Shown in pieces: positions 33,346 through 44,113 of a stretch of 64,000 bases of DNA (its first letter is position 1; every line of letters begins with the position of its first letter). Under the pieces are notes generated by a model. That model saw nothing but the letters and a program-made list of their open reading frames with translations, searched no databases and was not told where the DNA came from. The position numbers and the translations under genes are program-made. Origin of the DNA: Mytilus edulis (Eukaryota; Mollusca; Bivalvia; Mytilida; Mytilidae); contig NC_092356.1 in NCBI RefSeq assembly GCF_963676685.1, positions 45,967,601-46,031,600 of the forward strand, given 5' to 3'.

Positions 33346-33700
33346 CTGTATCTGTAGTATCCTTTATCTCTAGCTCGATTGGATAGATGCGTTCCACAAA
33401 GTCACCAAATTTTGAATTATTTAGTGAAAGAACATCATCTATATAGCGGAAAGTAGACTTAAAGGATATTGCTAAAATTTTATCTTTCTTCCTAAGAAGT
33501 TCTTGCATGAAGTCAGCCTCATAATAATAAAGAAACAAGTCGGCAAGTAAAGGGACACAGTTTGTTCCCATTGGAATGCCGACAGTCTGTTGAAAAACAC
33601 GTCCCCCGAACGTAACAAATATGTTGTCAATCAAGAAATCAAGCATCTTGATAATATCAGTTTCAGAGAATTTTTTTGTTTGAATCAGAGTGATCTTTTA
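33338..33700 (-). pseudogene. Penelope-like reverse transcriptase, palm fragment
   Basis: The minus frame shows G-I-P-M-G-T-N-C-V-P-L-L-A-D-L-F-L-Y-Y-Y-E and F-R-Y-I-D-D-V-L-S-L-N-N, the RT palm motifs with the YIDD catalytic pair that I associate with PLE-type elements in bivalves. The frame is open for 103 codons. It is truncated on both sides. The homologous frame at 48465-48803 continues into the thumb region, which is missing here. Confidence 0.82.
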
Positions 33701-33806
33701 CAAAGTAATCTGCGCTAATAGCATTTCAGATTTTAAATCTGTCTTTGTATTTATTCAAATAGACCCATGCTCTCTATCATCAGGTGGACAAACATTTCAT
33801 TATTAT

Positions 33807-33905
33807 AGATTATCGTTGATCACATCAACGATATTGATTCTCTCGATTGAGCAGGTACAGCGAAAGTGAGACAAGCAATCGAGTTGAGGTGATCAACGAT
33901 AATCT
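33807..33905. repeat. Short inverted-repeat element (17-bp perfect arms)
   Basis: AGATTATCGTTGATCAC (33807-33823) is repeated inverted at 33889-33905, with CGATTG/CAATCG pairs nested inside. A further palindrome ACGTTGTTAA-n5-TTAACAACGT lies just right (about 33933-33957). It may be a foldback or MITE end. Confidence 0.6.
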
Positions 33906-33957
33906 GTGTATCGCTGTCCTGTTCTATGATGACGTTGTTAATTTCGTTAACAACGTA

Positions 33958-34680
33958 CACGTGCTCCCTTAGTTTTAGCGACAATTTTCAATATCACTCT
34001 TTTCACATATATTTGAGAAAGGAAATTATCGTTATAATGGCTTTCAAATGAAAATACCTTAAAAACGATATTATAGATTATTCTTGTTTTACAAAACAAA
34101 AAACGCACAAGACAATACCTACATAAAATATTCATCTCAAAGTCACAGTAGCCTTTATCGTTAGCTGTCGCATACATCTTTCATAAATTGAAAGGTATCC
34201 TCCACCGTCAGTTGACCAAAATACCTTTCAGGGTATACTCCTTATTTTGAATGGATTAGCACAGCCAAGGGTTCATAAATTTACTTCTTGGTTTTGATTG
34301 TTATTGTCTCCTACAACTTAAGCTTAAATAATAAAAAAGAACAACAATATCAACCATGAATAAATACACAACACTATTTTTTTTTTAAACTTGCGCATCT
34401 AAATATAGATTTAAGACAACTGAATTAAAATCATTTATTCATATATTTTTAAAGTTGTTGACAATGCAATGTAAATTGACCTTATGATACAACCAATTTA
34501 AAAACAACATGCATTATAAGTACACATGTTTTTTTAAAGGCAGTTTTACATTTCTAGATAAACAATATTCATCTACTCGTCTGAGATTTTAAAGAAAAGC
34601 GATCCATTGTATAAGTTTTTCTCTGGTTATCGAGATAATTTGAGTTCATTGCAATTATAAATCTGTTGACCACATCGATA
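33958..34680. other. Stretch without recognised features
   Basis: AT-rich sequence immediately left of the DIRS element. No exon or known repeat was seen. Confidence 0.3.
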
Positions 34681-35111
34681 AATGTTCCTTCATCAAAGCA
34701 TATCTTGGATGTGCAGGATGAAGGTCATTCTTAGAATATGAGCCTGAGGCTCGAAAGTAATAAATTAGCTTAACTTCTCTATGAGGGGTGAAGCTTACAT
34801 GTAATATCTCTGTTTAAAGAAACAAACTATAACCACCAGACCATAGCTGGCCAGTGACCTTGACCCTAGTATATAAGCACCTGTTCCATAATAACTTGTC
34901 ATAATTTAAAGCAAGTTTGTGTCGACCAAATATAAAACCCATTGGAAAAAGGGTGGGTCTGACTGATAATCCCTAGGGTGGGAATTAATTACTTTCGAGC
35001 CTCAGGCTCATATTCTAAGAATGACCTTCATCCTGCACATCCAAGATATGCTTGGATGAAGGAACATTCTTATTCATATTTCGCCTTCGGTCTCAAGTAA
35101 TAAATTAGCTT
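34681..35111 (-). repeat. DIRS 3' inverted terminal repeat and internal complementary region
   Basis: Segment 34681-34763 (inverted match 34990-35068, one mismatch) is the unique 3' extension. 34764-34900 is the shared terminal repeat (inverted match 39894-40035). 34901-34989 is a spacer. 35066-35111 copies the 5' extension. In DIRS elements this region is the template that restores both termini during replication. Confidence 0.85.
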
Positions 35112-37198
35112 GTTTAAAGTGTAGACACAAACTAAAAACAATTTTTATAAATGCCAACATTTAATAAAGCATAGAAATCACAAGATCATCCAGTAACTAC
35201 AACTGAAGAAAAGTGTTTTAGTACTGATATTATTCACTTTCCCTTTTATAGAACTTATAAAAAGTTGTTATAAGCTGTTGCCATAATGTCTTTAATAGAA
35301 CATCCTGAAGCTAAATGCACTTATGAAGAGATTCCTCTAAATGAGTAAACCTTAAAACCTCGGCTAAAATTAGAACTCTCTCTAACTATCTAAACTTTAC
35401 GAAAAGACTTAGATGAATTCTCTCACATATTTTGTACACAAAACATGATAAATCATTGTCTTAACAACACAAAGTTTTGGTTTATCAAAACCCTTGATCA
35501 CCTCATTAGGTAGACTAACTAACAGATCTAGTATTTTTCAAAAACTCATGTATATGAAAAAATAAAGTGCCATGTCTCTGAATGAAAAACATACAATGAA
35601 AATCTACAGCTGATAAAGATTGTACTTTGGCAGTTGTAGTCAAGGCAAATAAAGACACAAGTATAAAAGACAGTCTTCAATGTAAAATCCTCTAATAAAT
35701 ATAAAGAACTTAAAAAGATAGCACTAAATTCATCTCCACAGTGAAAGAGTATCTAACTCTTCAATTGCAGATTCAGGTTTAAGCAACCATTCACATATAC
35801 ATGTAGTAAACAAACAAATTGAGTAACATCTACTTCTTAAAGGATCAAGTCTGTTTCAACATAAACAAGTAAAATTCACATTAAACATGCTGAATATGAA
35901 AAGCTTGTGTTTTACAAAAAATTTTCAATAATCAATAACATCCTTTTTAGATGGTGAGGAATTGGTTCTCTTTGAACACACCAAATAATGAAATTTCTCA
36001 AAAAATATTGATAATGCTTGATCATAGATGCATGATCTCCAAGATTAAGTGTAAATATATTTTACAAATGATTCTGAAATCTCCTGTTTATATTAAAGTG
36101 ATTTCTGAATAAAATACACACGTTTTTACCCTACCGCACAATCAACCCTTCAGGTGTTGGTTCACTTATATTTTTTACAATAGTGAATACACAGTTAAAT
36201 CAAATCTCTTCCTGACGGAAAGGCATTTTTCAGGTATGTAACATTGTTACTAACTTTTATGTTTAGCAGAACTTTTAACTGTCAAATAAATTAAAATTGG
36301 TATTAGCAAAGAAAACCAACTCTGAGCAGACCAAAAGGAATAATCAAAAGAGCCTTCTGAACTTTATCACTAATAATTTTCTTTATAATTATTCCCAACA
36401 ATGAAAAAGATGGGAAAATATAAGGTCTTAAATCTGACCATGAAAAGTATAAACATCTCTGAAAGGAGCTTGTTGGTCAAAAGACAACGAATCAATTATC
36501 TACAGATTTGAAAATGAAAACGTGATAACAACAAAACAAATATATCTTCTTTCAATTGCCATCCTGTTGAATCTGTAAATTTTTTAGACATATGATAAGC
36601 ATCAAAATTTTCTTACCAGGAATATAAAGAGCTGTGATAAAAATGTTCTTTCTTGAACACCAAGCCCAAATAATGAAATATTTGTAGTAAGCATGTTTTA
36701 AAAGTGACAAAGAGGTTATACCTCCTATTGCATAATAAATGCTACTGAAATTGTATTTTCTGATTGTATAACTCTCTGTGACTAAAAAATTTTTCTCCAA
36801 AAGAAAAATATAGCCAACAATTCTAAGAAATCTATATGAAATGAGCCCATGTTCTTAAAGAAGCTCCATCTACATGTACCAACAGAAAAATTTTCTTCAA
36901 ATTTGGATCCCAAATCCTTCTAATGAGGCATCTGGTCCAATCCAAAAACTTATTTGGATGGGTCTAAAAATCAATTCTTAATTTCTGATTTAAATTGTTA
37001 AAAATTTCACCTATAGATTGATGATAATAAACACTGTAACAACTATACAGTGTTTCAACATTATTTCTCGCCATGTTTCTGCAACATTCCCACAGATACT
37101 GCATTAAAAGCATGTGCCACAAGACCAATATATGATGCAAATCATCTATAATACAGTTACACAATTTTATTTAAAAAAATTTCCCAAGGGAGATAATT

Positions 37199-37453
37199 TT
37201 ACCATATCTCATCTGTCAGAAAAAACTTAAATAGCTCAGTATCAATAATGAGACAAAGGAAAACAATGTGCTTCCAAGGAATGAGTACCAACTTCTCAAA
37301 ATGTATTCCAAAGCACAGCTTATCAAGCATTTGCACCACTTCTTCTGTATTCACAAAACAACCGTCTAAATTCTGATCCATAATAAAAGAATCATCAATG
37401 TATAAACTATAGCATGTATATACTTCAAGTGACATTATTTCATAAAAATACAT
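37199..37453 (-). pseudogene. DIRS reverse transcriptase fragment
   Basis: An 85-residue open frame carries the catalytic Y-I-D-D box near residue 18, then E-E-V-V-Q-M-L-D-K-L and the F-E-K-L-V-L-I-P block and ends at a stop. Substitutions at positions that are normally Gly or Ser (L-C-F-G-I, I-P-W-K-H, F-L-C-L-I-I) indicate neutral decay. Beyond it the homologous RNase H region (36964-37164) survives in pieces such as A-F-N-A-V-S-V-G in another frame. Confidence 0.75.
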
Positions 37454-39604
37454 AGACAGGTTTTAAAACCTTAGTAAAAACTCTTGATGCAGAAGCCAAT
37501 CCAAAACAAAGAACATAAATATCATATCAATGTCCTTTCCACATGAATCAGGAAATTGTGATATAATCATAAATGATACTTAAATATGCATCTGTGAGAT
37601 CTATAGATGTTAGCTCTCTCTCTCTCTATATATAGATAATCATCCCTAAGAATTACATCTAAACAAAAGATAAATGGTGCTGCTCCAAATGCTGATTAGC
37701 CACAAGCTAAGTTTGTTTGAATTTTTCAAATAGGTAACAGGCCTTGAAGACCAATCTTTCTTAGGAACTAAGAAAACATAGGAAAAAAACTGATTTTCCA
37801 AAGATCGATCAACCTCTTAAATAGCTCCCTTAGCTATCAATTTTTGGACTTCTGAAATTATTTCATCCTTAAGAAAGGTGAAATGTATTTTCAAATATGT
37901 GGTACATCATTAAAAATAATTTTATAACCATTTCTTATTAAATCTAATATCAATATATCATTAGTAACATTTTCCAAATCATAATATTTTTAAAGTTATC
38001 TACTGTATATAGCAACTGGTTGAGAAATGTGACCTCTTTGAGATTCTCTGTTCCCTTTTGGGAAACCGCTCCCTCTCAATGAAGGGAATTGCCTACTAGT
38101 ATACGCCCTGTTGACCAACAGAGCCTCTGCAGTTTAAAGACTGATATTGCCTTTCCCATAACAGCTGGGAGTAAAATAATTGCTAGACCTGGAATCTCTT
38201 CCAAGGAATCTAGAATTTGCTTTAGAATCTTTGTATAATCACCAAGTTTGCTTCATGCAATCATAACTAAAAACGTGATAAATCAACTATCACATCAGAA
38301 TTACAAATAAGTTTTATCATCTAGATATTTCTGAGCATCTCCTATGCGTTTAAATAGAAACCCATGGTCAAACAAACAAATAGAATTTTACAATAAAATC
38401 CTCAACAATAGGGGTGATCATCAACCCCTCAATAAAGTATCTCTGGGTTTCCTGCATCTTTGAAACCACATAGTGGGCCTGTCTAGGCAGTACCATTTCA
38501 ATCTTGTTATTTATCCTAGACACACTAGGATTCTCACAGTTCTCAGGGTGATAGCATTACTCCTCTATGAACTTGATATTTTCCTGATTTGATATTTACT
38601 GACATGGTAGTATATATTATTAACAGTCACAGAAAGTCCAGAAGAAAACTTAGACACAGTTTTCTGCCTTTTTAAATAATTTTGTGATTTTCCAAGCAAA
38701 ATCATGATTAAACTGTTCAACAAACAGGATGAGACAATGGACCATTAATCTCACTAAGAGAAGCCTTAAAGGCTTCTGAAAACCTTAATGCAGGATCAAA
38801 AGACGGATCAAAATTCAGTTCCGGCTGGACTATCATCAGCCATGGCACAAACTCCAAAAGGAGGTACATGAACAGTATCATTACAGTAGTTCAGATCAAA
38901 ATTAGAACTAAAACTTCAATAAAGTAAGCCTCTAATGACAAAATTCGAATAAAGCAGCAGGTTTCTCTACAAACTCTGCTTGAGTTGAAGGCAGAGAAAC
39001 TGTCTCAAACCTCATGATTCATACATGTTCTTTACTACATTAATAATAATGAGTCAATGCATCAATATGTATACATGCCTATCTTAAATCTCAACAGCAC
39101 TATCTTGAGAAAAATTCACAAATCAAGGAGATTTTGAAGCTATACAAGTAGCAGTAGATTTTAAAAACTTACTTTTGACTCGTTCTGTTGCTTTGTCAAT
39201 TATTTCCAATTGCAATGCCATTATGATCTTTTATAAAACTACTAGGTTTTATAACTGTTTAAGAAGAGGATTTATTCAAAATACCTCTTGTTTTCCTATT
39301 AAATTTATCATCTTTAATTTCTAAAACAACTCAGAGGTGATGAAAATCATAGCCATCACCCTTGAAAGTGTATACATAATTCTAAACATCTTGCAAAAGC
39401 AATACATTTGCATAATCAAAATCAGCCATTGTAATAAAATAATGTAAACCTGTGCAGGTAAAACACGTGTAAATTCTGAAGAGTACTCACGACCTTCAGG
39501 TGAATAGAAATACTTTTAAATATCTACCTGTTTAACAAACAGGAGTATGAATTAAGTAACAAATGTGCTGTACATCGTACTAAAGCAAAAACTTAATGAA
39601 TATA

Positions 39605-39790
39605 TAAAATTGTCATACATCGTAGACAATAAAAATTTTAATTAATTTCCATCGACACTTGTCATACATCGTAGACAAGAAATTTTTAAATTCATTTCCA
39701 TCAACACTTGTCATACATCGTAGACAATTGAGGAATTATTATTTCTAATTAACAAAATAACATTAGAACTTGTCGTACATCGTAGACAAG
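39605..39790 (-). repeat. Four hairpin repeats in the DIRS leader
   Basis: The block TTGTCATACATCGTAGACAA occurs at about 39610, 39659, 39708 and 39767 (last with a C-to-T change, TTGTCGTACATC), spaced 49-59 bp. Each can fold as TTGTC-loop-GACAA. They lie inside the element between its 5' terminal repeat and the gag region. Confidence 0.8.
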
Positions 39791-40068
39791 TTAAATGTAA
39801 CTTTAGTAACTTTCCCCTAAATCTTAGATAAAAATAAAATAACTAAAAAGAATTCAAGTGAAGTGTTCACTTCACACCCTCTAGAAAAATAATGAAAAGT
39901 TATTATGGAACAGGTGCTTATATACTAGGGTCAAGGTCACTGACCAGCTATGGTCTGGTGGTTATAGTTTGTTTCTTTAAACAGAGATATTACATGTAAG
40001 CTTCACCCCTCATAGAGAAGTTAAGCTAATTTATTACTTGAGACCGAAGGCGAAATATGAATAAGAAT

Positions 40069-41093
40069 CATAGTTAATAATGGCTTTATTGTATGACAAC
40101 ACAAATGGCGTCACCTGCTCCATTGTGATATTGTCATTGTATTCATCATCGTTTTACCAGTAGTGAGAAGGACTCTCAATATTTTTATTTCACTCATGTC
40201 AAAACTTCTTTTTCTGGCATATACTTTTATGATTTAACTTTTTATTGTTTAGAAGGGTGTTATTTCTGCTGAGTTTGTAGCCCAGTCAACTTTTCAATTG
40301 CATTTATCATTATGACTTAATCACTCGTAACGAAATATGTGTGCTATATTTGAATCACAACGTATTGATTCTGTTGTAATTAAATCCTGTCCGCAAACTT
40401 AGGTCCGTTTTCATTGATAAAATCAGATTTCAGCGGACACGTTGGTGATATGCCATGAACAAAACAAATGTAGAAAAATGACCGAACCGACTTCGTCTCT
40501 GATCATATGACCAACTCAATTAGTTCATTTCAGATTTATTTCTTCTCTTGCAGATTGTTTAATTATCTTCCAGGTTTAAACCGTTGTTTTTTGTTTGTTG
40601 AGTGATAATTTTCTATTGCAAATATCCTATCCCCTGTTTTATACTATTTTGTGTTTTTATGCAGGGATTGAATCGTTTTCACATGAATAGAATAATAAAT
40701 CTGTGTACACAAAAGACTGATTGATGGCAAGTAAAGTCATACTTTCTTATGGCTTGATTTCAAATTATTAATACAGGCTGCTACATTTTATTTTATACTT
40801 GGAAGCAAACTAAATCACGATTAGGACGTCTTTCCAAAAAGTTTGATGTACCAACTCTAAATATCTGCAACAACTTGGATCATGTACAAAACCAAGAGTA
40901 ATGCGCAAACAGTTTATTTCAAAACTGACATTGTGAAAGTGCCCGTATTGATTGTATAGATAAAAACATCACTCAAATATTGTATAAAATACATTAAATC
41001 ATACCTAGTGTTACAATACGTGTATTTTTCAAACAACAAAATATATAAAATTATTTATCATACTAGTGCAAATAGTATTTACTGTAAACATAC
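40069..41093. other. Intron of gene A right of the DIRS insertion
   Basis: No exon with both borders and no recognised repeat was found. Because exon 41094-41207 ends in phase 0 without a stop, the next exon must lie further left, possibly beyond the DIRS element. Confidence 0.35.
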
Positions 41094-41207
41094 CTCAATA
41101 ACACCACTTTGACAAGATGTCATTACTCCAATATTATTAGTAAATCTTACACTGTCCCATTCACCTACAGGTGTATATGGATTAAGTTGATTACAATGGT
41201 TGATGAC
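41094..41207 (-). CDS. Gene A C-terminal domain, second exon (114 bp, phase 0-0)
   Basis: Acceptor TTCACACAG and donor GTATGT enclose 38 codons, V-I-N-H-C-N-Q-L-N-P-Y-T-P-V-G-E-W then V-R-F-T-N-N-I-G-V-M-T-S-C and Q-S-G-V-I-E. It joins 41554-41711 in phase 0 (G-W-R-R-G-L-Q followed by V-I-N-H-C). No stop is reached, so at least one more exon follows. The family is not recognised. Confidence 0.82.
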
Positions 41208-41553
41208 CTGTGTGAACAAGTGTGTGAAAGGTCAAATAATAAATCATAAAATTTTAACAAATAAAACAAAAACACAATAGAAATTTGGGTACAAATATTT
41301 AAAATTGTGTCATAAATGAGTATCTTGATAACCATACAATCCGCTACACATTTAACTGTCGTCTGTCTAGCTTCTTAGTTGAAAGAAGAATGTGTTCATG
41401 TTCTTATTCATTAGTCCTCCGTGAAACAAACTGTATGAAACATGTGTAAATGAAGATTTCCGTTTTTAAAAAGATGACATGAAATTAAAGATAACTAGTA
41501 TTTATGATATAAGCAAATTGAAATATGAATGAAGTAAATGTATTGTTGTGAAC

Positions 41554-41711
41554 CTGCAGCCCTCTTCGCCATCCAGAAAACGAAGGTGCTTGACAATGTT
41601 TGATTAGAACTGCATCTGCTGAATTGCCACCACAGCCTTTAGCGCCTTGCTGATGTAAAGCTTTCCCTACAGCCAAATCCATGAGTAAGCCAAGTTTATT
41701 GCAATGATGCT
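41554..41711 (-). CDS. Gene A C-terminal domain, first exon (158 bp, phase 1-0)
   Basis: Acceptor TTTTAACAG and a weaker GTTCAC donor bound 158 bp: E-H-H-C-N-K-L-G-L-L-M-D-L, G-A-K-G-C-G-G-N-S-A-D-A-V-L, I-K-H-C-Q-A-P-S-F-S-G-W-R-R-G-L-Q. Three cysteines here and two in the next exon suggest a disulphide-stabilised extracellular fold. The A-P-x3-S-G-W-R-R-G stretch faintly recalls bacterial amidase-like proteins such as the BPSL0067 family, but I cannot support this from sequence alone. It is the first non-EGF module after the EGF/microexon array. Confidence 0.8.
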
Positions 41712-42297
41712 CTGTTAAAAGTAGATCACATTTTATTGCCAAAAAAACCCCGATTATTACACATTTTACAAATTACATCTTGTAACGACATAGTATACTA
41801 TGGATGAACACATTTAAATTGATGATTGAGAATATTCATACAATATCAAAGACATCTCTTACATGACTAAAATAATGACAGAATGTATTTCAACTGTGTT
41901 TTATTTCTTACTCTTTATGATTTTGAAGTTAACAACGTGATGTTGAATATAAATGTAAATTTCATTTTTTTTAGTATTATCAAACAACGATTATGCACTT
42001 GCTTTTTATAGATGTGGTCACTGGCACGGCTTTTTCAGTGGAGATCTCTGTTTATTAGTACACAAAGATAAACTTTGGTGAAAGTAAATTCGTGTATTTT
42101 CATCTTTTCATGGAAAAAGTTTAACAACATTTATCAGATAAAGGTTTTCTACCTATAATAATATCTAATTGACAACTTGGTAATTGTTATTATTCAATCC
42201 AATTCTTAGTTAAAAACAATACTGGGAATATCTTTAGCAGGTGATAAGTTTCCTGGCATAGCTTTAGCATTTCTTTAGCAACAATGTATGTGCTTAC

Positions 42298-42333
42298 CTT
42301 TTACAGTTTGCTGCAAACCTGACGGTAACATAG
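42298..42333 (-). CDS. 36-bp linker exon of gene A (phase 1-1)
   Basis: Acceptor TTTTTCAG and donor GTAAGC enclose 36 bp, reading P-M-L-P-S-G-L-Q-Q-T-V-K with split codons at both ends. Phase matches the upstream 9/33-bp exon and the downstream 41554-41711 exon (split Glu codon). It carries no cysteine and probably forms a spacer between the EGF array and the C-terminal domain. Confidence 0.72.
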
Positions 42334-43311
42334 CTGAAAAAGATCAAGCATTAAATACATATATGTTTCTTCATTTGTATACCATTCTATTAGGACATTA
42401 ATACGCAGGTAGAGATAGGTTCAATTTAATTTGTAGTTCGCCGGTTAAAAATCAGAAAAATGCTAAAATAAAACCGTTTGAAACAAGATCGACAAAATTA
42501 TGCCAAAAAGATTTGAAATAAACAAAAAGCAAAATCAAAATTAAAGAAAAAAAAAATAATTTGACAGTCCTCAAAACTCGAAAAGACGAACATCAAATAA
42601 GACAAAATTATCACAACTGCTACATAAATTTAACATATTTTACTGCACAGCGATGACCGCACACATACTGTATTCCTCTATTTATTTCGGTATTTACCAG
42701 ACCTCATGATAAAATTCAAAAAATATTTTTTAACAGACCTTGAACATATAAGATGCAAAAACTCATTGAAATGTGGTTTTCTGATTGAAAAACAATATCC
42801 TCAAAATATCTAAAAATAAAATTATATAACTTTGCAAAACGTCCTTTCCTTTTGCCTTTGAGTCTTATTGACGGTTATCAACTAGCCAATTAGTAAAGAC
42901 AATCTTGAACATACAATAAATATGTATACATTTGTGTATACAAAAGACATATGATGTATGTCTCGCTGAAGCAGTAACTCAATGATACGGTGAAAAATTA
43001 CCTAGACAGACAAACTTACCGTTGATCAATATATAACTAATTTGGTGGGTGAATGTTTACATGTTTGTTGATCCTTTATCTTTCACTTTCTATACGTTTC
43101 TACAGGGTACATTTTCAAAACTATTATTTAACAAATTTAAATGACGAACTTAAAAGAAAGATATTGAAACCTTTGAATGACAGGACTGATTTTTAATCTT
43201 GCAATTGGTTTTCGTCTTTGTTAGTACTTTTTTTTTTAATAATACCTGTTTAGTTATATATGACATATTGTCATCAATTCCATCAATTTCACAAATCACA
43301 AATGTACTTAC
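42334..43311. other. Intron of gene A, nothing recognised
   Basis: AT-rich, no repeat shared with the rest of the window and no bordered exon. The same holds for 41712-42297. Confidence 0.4.
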
Positions 43312-43344
43312 GTATAGATCCTAAGCCCGCTATATGTGTTGTTG
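43312..43344 (-). CDS. Small exon of gene A: 33 bp, or 9 bp by an internal acceptor
   Basis: The donor is GTAAGT at 43306-43311. Two acceptors are possible: ATTGTGCAG gives 33 bp (A-T-T-H-I-A-G-L-G-S-I) and GGGCTTAG gives 9 bp (GATCTATAC). Both keep phase 1-1 between the EGF exon 45599-45703 and the 36-bp exon 42298-42333. The 9-bp form would match the size of all other microexons of the gene; the 33-bp form has the better pyrimidine tract. Confidence 0.65.
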
Positions 43345-43690
43345 CTGCACAATATACAAAAATAAATTCAAAAAGACACAAGTAAAAATGTTAACAAGTA
43401 AATGACAACAAAACAAGTTTTGCCTCTCTTTTACGACATAGGTGGATGTTTCGTCCCCGAGGGTATCACCAGCCCAGTAGTCAGCACTTCGGTGTTGACA
43501 TGAATATCAATTATATGGTCATTTTTATAAATTTTCTGTTTACAAAACTTTGAATTTTTCGAAAATCTAAGGATTTTCTTACGCCCAGGAGTAGATTACT
43601 TAGCCGTATTTGGCACAACTTTTTGAAATTTTGGGTCCTCAATGCTCTTCAACTTTGTATTTGTTTGGCTTTTTAACTGTTTTGATCTGA

Positions 43691-43735
43691 GCGTCACTGA
43701 TGAGTCTTATGTAGACGAAACGCGCGTCTGGCGTA
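43691..43735 (+). ncRNA. Hammerhead ribozyme, intact core (array 1, unit 1)
   Basis: C3-U4-G5-A6-U7-G8-A9 is followed by a 4-bp stem II (GUCU/AGAC, loop UAUGU), then G12-A13-A14-A15, ACGCGCGU and C17. Predicted cleavage follows GUC, and the downstream UGGCGU pairs with the upstream GCGUCA. The self-complementary ACGCGCGU would give only a 2-bp stem III with a tetraloop in a monomer but a full 8-bp stem in a dimer. Confidence 0.88.
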
Positions 43736-44046
43736 TTAAATTATAATCCTGGTACTTTTGATAACTATTTACACCACTGGGTCGATGCCACTGCTGGTGG
43801 ATGTTTCGTCCCCGAGGGTATCACCAGCCCAGTAGTCAGCACTTCGGTGTTGACATGAATATCAATTATATGGTCATTTTTATAAATTTTCTGTTTACAA
43901 AACTTTGAATTTTTCGAAAATCTAAGGATTTTCTTACGCCCAAGAGTAGATTACCTTAGCCGTATTTGGCACAACTTTTTGAAATTTTGGGTCCTCAATG
44001 CTCTTCAACTTTGTATTTGTTTGGCTTTTTAACTGTTTTGATCTGA

Positions 44047-44091
44047 GCGTCACTGATGAGTCTTATGTAGACGAAACACGCGTCTGGCGTA
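44047..44091 (+). ncRNA. Hammerhead ribozyme, intact core (array 1, unit 2)
   Basis: Same as unit 1 except ACACGCGT in place of ACGCGCGT, which breaks the perfect palindrome at one position. All catalytic bases and stems I and II are kept. Confidence 0.86.
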
Positions 44092-44113
44092 TTAAATTAT
44101 AATCCTGGTACTT

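Larger units (their letters stand above)
34681..40068 (-). mobile_element. DIRS-type tyrosine-recombinase retrotransposon with intact terminal architecture
   Basis: Read on the minus strand, the element starts with ATT at 40068 and ends with ATT at 34681. The 5' terminal region (39894-40068) is inverted at the 3' end (34764-34900), with about one mismatch per hundred bases. An internal complementary region lies at 34990-35111: 35066-35111 is complementary to the extreme 5' end (40021-40068), and 34990-35068 to the extreme 3' end (34681-34763). The two parts share a single ATT (35066-35068). This is the layout defining DIRS elements. The minus frame 37199-37453 has the RT signature L-Y-I-D-D-S-F with G-I-H-F-E-K-L-V-L-I-P and L-I-I-D-T-E-L. 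A Gly/Arg-rich gag-like tail lies near 38050-38200. Coding parts carry many stops. Confidence 0.85.
43441..44113 (+). ncRNA. Retrozyme tandem array, two units of about 356 bp, with hammerhead ribozymes
   Basis: Two nearly identical units follow head to tail, from 'gtggatgtttcgtccccgag' to 'aatcctggtactt'. Hammerhead cores lie at 43691-43735 and 44047-44091, 356 bp apart. Each has stem I GCGTCA/TGGCGT (with G-U pairs), CTGATGA, stem II GTCT-TATGT-AGAC, GAAA, a short stem III and cleavage triplet GTC. In unit 1 stem III is the perfect palindrome ACGCGCGT, in unit 2 ACACGCGT. All conserved core bases are present. They lie in an intron of gene A, in opposite orientation to the gene. Confidence 0.88.

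Noticed and set aside
37605-37645. Short (CT)n/(TA)n run inside the DIRS element as a regulatory site
   Set aside because: It is plain low-complexity sequence without a partner or conserved context.
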